From: JASGCP01 sp965263285
Lineage (GTDB): Bacteria > Bacteroidota > Bacteroidia > Chitinophagales > Chitinophagaceae
Direction: 5' to 3'
DNA length: 64,000 nucleotides
Assembly: GCA_965263285.1 (NCBI GenBank)
Contig: CBDHHD010000016.1
Span: 1,798,001-1,862,000 of the forward strand
Positions 47,210-54,776 of the stretch are shown piece after piece. Below the pieces are notes generated by a model that saw only the letters and a program-made list of their open reading frames with translations, did not search any database and was not told the DNA's origin. Position numbers and translations under genes: made by a program. The stretch's first letter is position 1. Every line of letters begins with the position of its first letter.

Positions 47210-48214
47210 ATGAAAAAAATTGCAATTCTTGGCAATGGTAGTTGGGCAACTGCGTTGGTAAAGATGCTTGCTTGTCATATAAAAGAGCAACAGCTATGCT
47301 GGTGGATAAGACCTGCATCTAATATAGATAAGATGTATGCAGAGAAAAGAAATCCCGATTATCTTCCTCAGGTATCAATGCCGTATATGCAGGATATTCA
47401 TTTATTGGCTCATGTAGAAGAAGCTATTGATTATGCAGAAGTTATTTTACTAGTGATACCATCAAAATATGTTGCTTCTACCCTTGCATCGTTGCCACAA
47501 GATAGTTTTAAAAATAAGGTTGTTATCTCTGCAGTAAAAGGAATTGTACCCGATACCCAAGAGCTTATTCATGAATATCTAGTGCGAAAATTTAATCTAT
47601 CACTTAGTCAGTTTGTTACGCTGATGGGACCTTGTCATGCCGAAGAAGCGGTAGAAGAAAGACTTTCTTTTCTTACCTTTTCTTCACAAAATATTGCTTT
47701 AGCAAATGAAGTGAGTTGCTATTTTGATACGCCATTTACAAAAAATGTTACTCAAATAGATATAATAGGTGTGCAATATGCAAGTTTACTGAAAAATATC
47801 TACGCGGTGGGTGGTGGGATTATAGATGGAATGGGATTGGGAAAAAACTTATTTAGCGTATATGTTACTACCTTATCAAAAGAGATGTTTCTTTTTTTGT
47901 CAAGACTTCAGCCTGCTTTTTCGTTTCAAGATTTTATGACTTCAGTGTATGTAGGTGATTTACTTGTTACTTGCTATTCAGAACATAGTAGGAATGTGCA
48001 GTTTGGTATATCTATTGGAAAAGGAATATTGCCAGAACAAATGGTTAATAATATGAACATGGTGGCAGAGGGCTATACTTCTGCAAAGGCTTTTTATATA
48101 AAACATAAAAAAGACATATGTGATATGCCTATTGCGTTAGCTATTTACCAAATATTATGGGAGCAAAAAAATATGAAAGAAACCATGGAAGAGCTATTCA
48201 ATCAGTGGAAATAA
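47210..48214 (+). CDS. gpsA: Glycerol-3-phosphate dehydrogenase [NAD(P)+]
   Basis: Reduces dihydroxyacetone phosphate to sn-glycerol 3-phosphate for phospholipid synthesis. It has 334 residues. The nucleotide-binding motif is GNGSWATAL; SAVKGIVPD and LLKNIYAVGGGIIDGMGLG hold the catalytic Lys region and the conserved helix. It is last in the lpxD cluster, 25 bases after the aminotransferase. A mobile element follows 25 bases after the stop. Confidence 0.94.
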   Translation: MKKIAILGNGSWATALVKMLACHIKEQQLCWWIRPASNIDKMYAEKRNPDYLPQVSMPYMQDIHLLAHVEEAIDYAEVILLVIPSKYVASTLASLPQDSFKNKVVISAVKGIVPDTQELIHEYLVRKFNLSLSQFVTLMGPCHAEEAVEERLSFLTFSSQNIALANEVSCYFDTPFTKNVTQIDIIGVQYASLLKNIYAVGGGIIDGMGLGKNLFSVYVTTLSKEMFLFLSRLQPAFSFQDFMTSVYVGDLLVTCYSEHSRNVQFGISIGKGILPEQMVNNMNMVAEGYTSAKAFYIKHKKDICDMPIALAIYQILWEQKNMKETMEELFNQWK

Positions 48215-48239
48215 TAAGAGGATGAATTTGAAAAAAAAT

Positions 48240-48749
48240 GGTATAACGATTTTTTTAGTGAGCAACGATAAAGATAATATATTTTTTAAAAAACCAATTT
48301 ATTTTTGGCTACATTTTTTTTTAGGTGATAGAAGCATGGATTATTAAATAAATATAAACATGAAAATAATAGGAAATATCTGATAAGGACTGCCCTCAGA
48401 TAAAGAGCGTTACAAAACGAGGTGAGCGAAGCGACCAGCGAGAATGTGGAGGCGGAAGTTTTTATACATGAATCGTTATGATGAGCATAAAGTATGTATA
48501 TAAAAGATCACTATGGATAAGCTCATCATAACGATTCATACCTAACCGCCTCCCATTCATTCTCGCTAGCGTAGCGAGCCGTAGTTTTGTAGCTCTTTAT
48601 CTGCAGGCTTGATTTTTTCTTTGTTTCTTTCTTTTGTATCAAGACAAAAGAAAGAAAAAGATATAAAAAAATAAATAATGAATCTATATCTGAGTCATTA
48701 CAAAAAAAGGTGTATTTTAATGCCTGCTCACTAAAAAAGTCGTTATACC
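48240..48749. mobile_element. MITE with GGTATAACG ends and perfect 8-bp duplication, 510 bp
   Basis: The ends are GGTATAACGATTTTTTTAGT on the left and GGTATAACGACTTTTTTAGT in reverse on the right. It is flanked by AAAAAAAT at 48232-48239 and AAAAAAAT at 48750-48757. It is an inverted near-identical copy of 41230-41740, with the full palindromic core. A diverged GGCTACATTTTTTTTTAGG end remains inside on one side only. Confidence 0.86.
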
Positions 48750-48757
48750 AAAAAAAT

Positions 48758-48900
48758 GTAATTGCACAGCTACTTCAATAGATTTAGTTGAGTGCATTGA
48801 TTGCTGAGTTAAATCCGGAAATAATAGACATTATTTAATTGGGATTACTTTTAAATGAAGTGCATGATGTATATGAGTAGTTGTAGAAAATAAGCCTAAT
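48758..48900. repeat. Degenerate MITE remnant
   Basis: It contains a diverged TTTAGTTGAGTGCATTGATT arm and GTATATGAGTAGTTGTAG, motifs found in the other elements in the same order. The ends are not recognisable. Nothing else is seen in this stretch before the rpsL promoter. Confidence 0.4.
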
Positions 48901-48923
48901 AAAATTAATTAAGATAAAATTTG

Positions 48924-48951
48924 TTGATTTTATAATTAATGTGTAAATTTG
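48924..48951 (+). promoter_or_regulatory. Promoter of the rpsL-rpsG unit
   Basis: TTG at 48924-48926, a 17-base spacer and TAAATTTG at 48944-48951 match the Bacteroidota consensus, 25 bases before the rpsL ATG. Confidence 0.6.
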
Positions 48952-48976
48952 CAGTCCCAAAATAAATTTTTTTTGA

Positions 48977-49357
48977 ATGCCTACGATACAACAGTTAGTT
49001 AGAAATGGAAGAAATATTATTAAAGCTAAGAGCAAATCTAGAGCTTTAGATGCATGTCCTCAAAGAAGAGGGGTATGTACAAGGGTGTATACAACCACCC
49101 CTAAGAAGCCTAATTCGGCGCTTAGAAAAGTAGCCAAAGTAAGGTTAACAAATAAAATAGAAGTGATAGCCTATATCCCAGGAGAAGGGCATAATTTGCA
49201 AGAACACTCTATTGTTTTAATTAGAGGGGGTAGGGTAAAAGATTTACCTGGTGTTCGTTATCATATTGTACGAGGTAGTTTAGATACAGCAGGAGTAAAA
49301 GACAGAAAAAAGAGTCGCTCTAAGTATGGTACCAAAAAAGAAAAAGCTAAAAAATAA
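48977..49357 (+). CDS. rpsL: 30S ribosomal protein S12
   Basis: A 126-residue decoding-centre protein. TTPKKPNSALRKVAKVRLTN and GGRVKDLPGVRYH are invariant segments; both Lys positions at which streptomycin-resistance changes are known in other bacteria are Lys here, the susceptible form. A Lys-rich tail ends the protein. It is followed by rpsG after 42 bases. Confidence 0.98.
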   Translation: MPTIQQLVRNGRNIIKAKSKSRALDACPQRRGVCTRVYTTTPKKPNSALRKVAKVRLTNKIEVIAYIPGEGHNLQEHSIVLIRGGRVKDLPGVRYHIVRGSLDTAGVKDRKKSRSKYGTKKEKAKK

Positions 49358-49399
49358 ATTTTTATTATAATTTTTAATCATCTTAGCCTATTAAAATTT

Positions 49400-49870
49400 A
49401 TGCGCAAATCACCTAAAAAAAGAAAAGCACTTCCTCCCGATAGTAAGTTTAATGATCCGTTGATAACAAGATTTATTAACTCTTTAATGTGGGATGGTAA
49501 AAAAAGTATTACCGCAGGTATATTTTATGATGCTTTAGATAAAGCAGCAAAGATAGTAGGCGAAAGCAATGGTTATGAAATATGGAAACAGGCGTTGACA
49601 AATGTAAGTCCTGCTGTAGAAGTGCGTAGCAGAAGAATAGGAGGTGCTACTTTTCAAATCCCTACAGAAGTAAGACCCGATAGAAGAATATCACTTAGTA
49701 TTAAATGGCTTATTCGATATAGCAGAGAAAGAAATGGCAAGTCAATGGCCGATAAATTAGCAAACGAAATTGTTGCTGCAAGTAAGGGAGAAGGGGCTAC
49801 TTTTAAGAAAAAAGAAGATACCCATAGAATGGCTGAAGCAAACAAAGCCTTTTCTCACTTTAAGATATAA
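49400..49870 (+). CDS. rpsG: 30S ribosomal protein S7
   Basis: A 156-residue head protein of the small subunit that nucleates assembly on 16S rRNA. SLMWDGKKSITAGIFYDAL, NVSPAVEVRSRRIGGATFQIP and RRISLSIKWLI are diagnostic. The usual next gene, fusA, is absent: a 187-base gap without genes is followed by an opposite-strand lipoprotein gene. Confidence 0.98.
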   Translation: MRKSPKKRKALPPDSKFNDPLITRFINSLMWDGKKSITAGIFYDALDKAAKIVGESNGYEIWKQALTNVSPAVEVRSRRIGGATFQIPTEVRPDRRISLSIKWLIRYSRERNGKSMADKLANEIVAASKGEGATFKKKEDTHRMAEANKAFSHFKI

Positions 49871-50057
49871 AAAAGAGAAATTATTTTTTGTTCTTCTATA
49901 GAATAAAAGTAAATGTGTAGTTGTATAGTTATATAGCTACTTGACTATTGATTTTATTGTACAGTATATAAATTGTAATAAAATGAGTGAGGTGATCTTT
50001 AAAAAAATTACAATCAATAACTTATAAATAAGCGTTCAACCCTTTTTTAATGGTAAG

Positions 50058-51047
50058 CTAATTAATATAGAAACTCAAATTATAAGTATAGATATTGTTA
50101 TAGCTATCTGTTAGCCGTAGCATAATTAATTGAGGCTTTTTACTATTATTTTGAGGTGTATATATGAGGGTATCTTTTAAGTTATTAAGAGTCACTGTTT
50201 GTTTTTTTGCATAATTTACATTTTGATATATAAACGGACTATCCAATTGTGCAGTAAAAGTAGTATTGGAAGGAGCACCATTAGGATTGATAGTAAAGAT
50301 AATGCTATCGGGTTCTGCTACGCTATTCGTACCTTGTATAATAGGTTTATTTTTTAGATTAAATTTTGTTGCGCCTACCACGAAAGCAGTATCTGAAGCA
50401 GTATAGCCATAGTTGTCTTTTGCTACAAAAGGAACAGCGATAGCATTAGAAGAAAGGGGAGTAAAAGTTATTTTATAAGCATTTGCTACGCCTAAGTTGA
50501 AATAATTATTGGGGGCTTGTATTTGATTATTATAAGATATGGTAGAGTCTGACAAGAGTATATAGGTAGCATTGGGAGTACCTGCTATAATATTGGCTAT
50601 AATAGTATCAGGAACGCCAATATAAGGAGCGGGGTATTGAAGCGATGACGCTGAGAATCCAAATTGTGTAACTATAAATGATGCTGTTGATAGCTGGTTT
50701 GTGCCATCAGCATTATTTTTAATATTGATAGAAATCGTTTTTGGTCCTAATGCCCTGGGTGTATATAGAGGGTTAATAAATGGTAATGTAGGTAGCATAA
50801 AGGGTTGATTGGGAATAATTATTGTAGTGCCATTTGTAAGGGTATCGGAACTAATGATGGTATAGGAGGCTTGGGGATTTGTTCCTAATATACTTAATGA
50901 CAATTGTATTTTGCTATTGATGTTATAGGGTGCTGATGAAGTAAAAGTAACTAAGAAGCTATTATTGTTATTGTTGTTGGTGTTGTTGTTGGTTTTATTA
51001 CAAGCTAAAAACACAAATAACAATATTATAATAGAGATATGTTTCAT
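50058..51047 (-). CDS. Hypothetical lipoprotein with tandem beta-sandwich-like domains
   Basis: A 329-residue protein with signal peptide ending FVFLAC. An Asn tract follows the lipobox (encoded by a GTT-type microsatellite on the plus strand, 50960-50995). Three units of about 95 residues share a pattern of PxTI.....GTPxATY and YTP/FTP-like strands. It is a paralogue of the frameshifted gene at 53818-54580. I could not assign a family; the loose resemblance to conjugal-transfer DUF3872 proteins is not enough. A TATATTTG box at 51068-51075 may be its promoter. Confidence 0.72.
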   Translation of the reverse strand: MKHISIIILLFVFLACNKTNNNTNNNNNNSFLVTFTSSAPYNINSKIQLSLSILGTNPQASYTIISSDTLTNGTTIIIPNQPFMLPTLPFINPLYTPRALGPKTISINIKNNADGTNQLSTASFIVTQFGFSASSLQYPAPYIGVPDTIIANIIAGTPNATYILLSDSTISYNNQIQAPNNYFNLGVANAYKITFTPLSSNAIAVPFVAKDNYGYTASDTAFVVGATKFNLKNKPIIQGTNSVAEPDSIIFTINPNGAPSNTTFTAQLDSPFIYQNVNYAKKQTVTLNNLKDTLIYTPQNNSKKPQLIMLRLTDSYNNIYTYNLSFYIN

Positions 51048-51277
51048 TTGTAAATAAGTTTATAAGGCAAATATATCATTTTTAATTATGAGTATGAATG
51101 CAGGTTTTTTGTATAGGCACATGTGTGTTTATACAAAAATGTTTTTCGTTTTACTTATGGGGATGATATAATCTTACTTTGTAATTGTTATATAGTCGTT
51201 AATAACTATCGCATTTTTAATTACTCAATAATGATATTTTTAATATCTTAGCAATTTTATATTATTAATTTTCTTAC

Positions 51278-51988
51278 TTGCTACATTTACATACATATAC
51301 AAAGTTGACTTTGATGATTGCTTTTATGGGATGGTTTGCTATAAGTGGTTTTAGTCGTATGGTACAACCTCCTCCGCCAAAAGATACATCACTTATTCAG
51401 TTATATGGTGTGGTGATGACGGCAGATAGCTTAAAAGCAATTCCTTCTGCAAGTATTATTATATTGGGTAAAAATAGAGGTACTATTACTAATGAGCAAG
51501 GGGTTTTTTCTATTGTTGTTAATAGAGGAGATAGAATATTAATTTCTTCTGTAGGCTATAAAGATAAATCTGTTCTTATGCCTATGTCGTTAAAAAGTAA
51601 TCAATATAGCATTATACAGTTAATGGTTAATGATACTTCTTATTTGCCTGCTACTGTTTTGCAGTCTTTACCTACTCGAGAGCAATTTGAAAGAGATTTT
51701 GTCAACTATACTATTCCTGATGATGCCTATGAAATTGCTCGACAAAATATAGATGAAGATAAAAGAAATTTCTTGCTTAGAAACTTACCAGAAGATGGTA
51801 GGGAGGCGGTGTCGTTTCAATTGCAACAGCAAGCCACTCGTTATTATTATGCTGGGCAATTACCTCCTATTCAGTTGCTTAACCCAGCCGCATGGTCTGA
51901 ATTTGTTAAGTCTTGGAAAAGAGGTGATTTTAAAAAGCCTTCATCAACTACTTCAACAGATACGAATACTGACATAGATAGCAATTAA
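51278..51988 (+). CDS. Exported protein with carboxypeptidase-regulatory-like domain
   Basis: A 236-residue protein. A hydrophobic signal (LTLMIAFMGWFAISGFS) is followed by a CarboxypepD_reg-like beta-sandwich at about residues 40-110: LYGVVMTADSLKAIPSASII, GTITNEQGVFSI and ISSVGYKDK. This domain is common at the N termini of TonB-dependent receptors, but here no barrel follows. The C-terminal 120 residues are helical and Gln-rich. The start is uncertain: TTG at 51278 gives a full signal peptide, while the first ATG is at 51314. The 230-base gap upstream holds nothing recognisable. Confidence 0.75.
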   Translation: MLHLHTYTKLTLMIAFMGWFAISGFSRMVQPPPPKDTSLIQLYGVVMTADSLKAIPSASIIILGKNRGTITNEQGVFSIVVNRGDRILISSVGYKDKSVLMPMSLKSNQYSIIQLMVNDTSYLPATVLQSLPTREQFERDFVNYTIPDDAYEIARQNIDEDKRNFLLRNLPEDGREAVSFQLQQQATRYYYAGQLPPIQLLNPAAWSEFVKSWKRGDFKKPSSTTSTDTNTDIDSN

Positions 51989-52011
51989 TTTATTATGCAA
52001 TCTTATTGTAT

Positions 52012-52908
52012 ATGATACAGAATATTACAGTGATAGGTGCGGGAATAATGGGTAATGGCATTGCTCATGTATTTGCACAATATGGTTTTAGGGTTATTTT
52101 GATGGATCAGTTTGCACAGCAAACCGACAAAGCCTTGAACACGATTCAGCAAAATCTTAATAGGCAAATATCTAAAGGCATATTACAAGAACAAGACAAG
52201 ATAGCCACCATAGGACTATTGCATACTTCTAATAATCTAAGGGATGCCGTTGCAAAAGCCGATCTTGTTATTGAAGCAGTGAGTGAACAAGAAGAAGTAA
52301 AATGTGCATTGTTTAAAGAATTAGATACCTATTGTCTTCCACATGCTATTTTAGCCAGCAATACTTCATCGATTGCCATTACTAAGTTGGCATCTTGCAC
52401 CAAACGACCTTTGCAAGTAATTGGAATGCACTTTATGAATCCTGTTCCTGTAATGAAATTAGTAGAAGTGGTGAATGGGTTATTAACGGCCAAAGAAACA
52501 ACACAAATAGTGGTGGATATAAGTAAAAAGCTATCAAAAATACCAGTGATAGTAAATGATGCACCTGGGTTTATTTCTAATAAGATTCTTATGCCCATGC
52601 TGAATGAAGCTTTCTATTCGCTTATGGAAGGGACGGCAGGAGTAGAAGAAATAGATACCATTATGAAATTAGGAATGGGACATCCTATGGGTCCACTTCA
52701 ATTGGCTGATTTTATTGGCTTAGATGTTTGTTTGCATATATTACAAGTTCTATATCAAGGATATCGAAATCCTAAATATGCCGCATGTCCTTTATTAGAA
52801 AGAATGGTTGTAGCGGGAAAGTTGGGGGTAAAGTCGGGTGAAGGATTTTATGTCTATCATGAAGGAGGTGCTAAAATAAAAGCGGTTAGTCTGCTTTTTA
52901 TTTCTTGA
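52012..52908 (+). CDS. 3-hydroxybutyryl-CoA / 3-hydroxyacyl-CoA dehydrogenase
   Basis: A 298-residue NAD-dependent enzyme oxidising or forming 3-hydroxyacyl-CoA. VIGAGIMGNGIAHVFA is the Rossmann motif; VIEAVSEQEEVK, ASNTSSIAITKLA and GMHFMNPVPVMKLVEVV hold the catalytic His and the conserved Ser/Asn residues. The C-terminal domain contains GHPMGPLQLADFIGLDV. The ATG at 52012 is preferred over the TTG at 52006. It is 24 bases upstream of prmC. It may act with the acyl-CoA dehydrogenase at the start of the window, though they are not linked. Confidence 0.92.
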   Translation: MIQNITVIGAGIMGNGIAHVFAQYGFRVILMDQFAQQTDKALNTIQQNLNRQISKGILQEQDKIATIGLLHTSNNLRDAVAKADLVIEAVSEQEEVKCALFKELDTYCLPHAILASNTSSIAITKLASCTKRPLQVIGMHFMNPVPVMKLVEVVNGLLTAKETTQIVVDISKKLSKIPVIVNDAPGFISNKILMPMLNEAFYSLMEGTAGVEEIDTIMKLGMGHPMGPLQLADFIGLDVCLHILQVLYQGYRNPKYAACPLLERMVVAGKLGVKSGEGFYVYHEGGAKIKAVSLLFIS

Positions 52909-52932
52909 TTGTTGAATTAAACTATTTTAGTC

Positions 52933-53808
52933 TTGTTAGAAAATAATATTACTTATTTCTATGCGTATCAATCGTTAAAAATAGCATTGATTCCAATATA
53001 TGGAGAAAGAGAAGCAACCAATATATCTCGTTTAGTAATGGAGCATATACTAAAGCTATCTCCTATTCAATGGATAACAGAGCAAAGGGAGCTATTGTCT
53101 AATAAGCAACTTGTACAATACCAAGGTATAAAAGAAAAGTTATTGCAACAGATACCTATACAGTATATTGTAGGTGAAACTCATTTTATGAATTTGCGTA
53201 TGATTGTAAACGATGCAGTGCTTATTCCAAGAGTGGAAACAGAGGAGTTAGTGCAACAAGTTATTCAAGCAGTGCAATCAGATGTGTTTGTAAATATAAT
53301 AGATATAGGTACGGGTTCTGGATGTATGGCTATTGCATTAAAAAAAGTCTTCCCTAATAGTACGGTGTACGGAATAGATATTTCGAAAGAGGCATTAGCA
53401 GTAGCACAAAAGAATGCGCATATACATCAAGTATCTATACATTGGTTACAAGTAGACATATTAGATATAGATTGGCAAAGCATACCTGCCGTAGATATTA
53501 TTATCAGTAATCCTCCTTATATTCCTTTGGCAGAGAAAGAGACATTAATGAATCATGTAAAAGACAAGGAGCCTTCTATTGCATTGTTTGTTCCTACGCA
53601 ACAACCGCTTTTATTTTATGAGTCAATTCTTCGTTTTGCACATAAAAAATTAAAAGAAGGGGGAGCTATATATGTAGAAGTGCATGAGAATTTTGCCAAT
53701 GAAGTGGTACAATTATTTGTTTCAAGTGGATATCAAGCTATGTGTAAAAAAGACATGCAGCATAAGGATAGAATGGTATGTGCACAATATAAGAAGAAGG
53801 TATATTAG
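52933..53808 (+). CDS. prmC: Peptide chain release factor N5-glutamine methyltransferase
   Basis: Methylates the Gln of the GGQ motif in release factors. It has 291 residues. An N-terminal helical domain is followed by IPIQYIVGETHFM, the SAM motif IIDIGTGSGCMAIAL near residue 120, and the NPPY catalytic motif in IISNPPYIPLAE. No ATG is available at the right place; TTG at 52933 gives the expected length, so a non-ATG start is likely. Confidence 0.92.
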   Translation: MLENNITYFYAYQSLKIALIPIYGEREATNISRLVMEHILKLSPIQWITEQRELLSNKQLVQYQGIKEKLLQQIPIQYIVGETHFMNLRMIVNDAVLIPRVETEELVQQVIQAVQSDVFVNIIDIGTGSGCMAIALKKVFPNSTVYGIDISKEALAVAQKNAHIHQVSIHWLQVDILDIDWQSIPAVDIIISNPPYIPLAEKETLMNHVKDKEPSIALFVPTQQPLLFYESILRFAHKKLKEGGAIYVEVHENFANEVVQLFVSSGYQAMCKKDMQHKDRMVCAQYKKKVY

Positions 53809-53817
53809 AATAAGATA

Positions 53818-54580
53818 TTATGGTGTTACATTAAAACGGGTGGTGTCTGATACTATTAAATTCATAGAATTTTGAACGGATAGCTGAAGTGTTACGATAT
53901 AGGGTTGCATTGTATTCTTAGGTAAAAAACAAACTATATATTGTTTACTTACGGTCATAGGAATAGATATAGGTTGCTTAGGCATATATTTTGTTTTACT
54001 AAAAATAAGGGTATCATCGTTGCTACTTAATGTATAGGTACGAGGGATACCGTCTGTAATAATACTCATATTTATCATACCGGTATCTCCTATTTTTATA
54101 TTGGGTTGTGTAGGGGTGGTTATGATATTAAATGAGTCTGTTGAATTGATTGTAAAGTTAGTGTCTTTTACTTTGCCTGTATTGTCGCTTATCCTAAAAT
54201 ATACCCCTACTTTACCTGTATTGCGTGGGGTATATGAAAAGGTATATGTATTGGCCATTCCTAAGGCAATGGTATAATTAACAGCATTCGGATAGAGTTG
54301 ATTATTATAGGTAAGGCTATCTACTTTGTTTGTAGTGGGATTTTGTATGAGGGATAGAGCATAACCTGCGCTGGTATATGTTCCACTAATATTAAGAGAC
54401 AGGGGGATGGGAATAGGCATATTTAACTACGCCGTTATAGATAGCTTTAGAAAACGATACATTAATTGTATTGTTAGGAATAGCGCCCCCTGTAGTGGGT
54501 TGTTGGTTTTTGTTACAAGAAGAGTAAACAAAACAAATAAATAGAATGGCTATTATATACCTATATTTTGATGCTTGCAT
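53818..54580 (-). pseudogene. Hypothetical lipoprotein, frameshifted, paralogue of 50058-51047
   Basis: Two overlapping frames on the minus strand. The 5' piece begins at ATG 54580 with a lipoprotein signal (FICFVYSSC) and reads to VSFSKAIYNGVV. The frame then breaks near 54420 and the 3' piece, from PIPIPLSLNISG, runs to 53818. Joined, they align with the intact lipoprotein at 50058-51047 (YTFSYTPRNTGKVGVYFRIS resembles its repeat units). The joined length is about 250 residues, two units instead of three. It could be a real pseudogene or a single sequencing error. Confidence 0.72.
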
Positions 54581-54639
54581 TATTGTATCTTTATTTGCAA
54601 AAGTACATGACAAAATAAATAAAATTGTATGAAATAAAA

Positions 54640-54707
54640 AATGAATATGCCCCTGAGTAGTTACAAAAGTACAAATATCTCCTAGTAATTCAAAAAAAGA
54701 TGTAGCC
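54640..54707. repeat. Solo MITE end
   Basis: It contains CCTGAGTAGTTACAAAAGTA and ends in AAAAAAAGATGTAGCC, the reverse of the GGCTACATC terminus. No partner end is present. Confidence 0.6.
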
Positions 54708-54776
54708 GTAAGAACCATAGTGTATTCGCCTCTTAGTTGCAGGGTGATCTAATTCGTAGTTACAATTTGATATGTA

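Noticed and set aside
48835..49035. Minus-strand ORF over the rpsL start
   Set aside because: It overlaps the rpsL promoter and coding start and has no recognisable protein features.
50058..51047. Assignment of the lipoprotein to conjugal transfer protein TraQ (DUF3872)
   Set aside because: Only loose strand patterns agree, and no conjugation genes are nearby.
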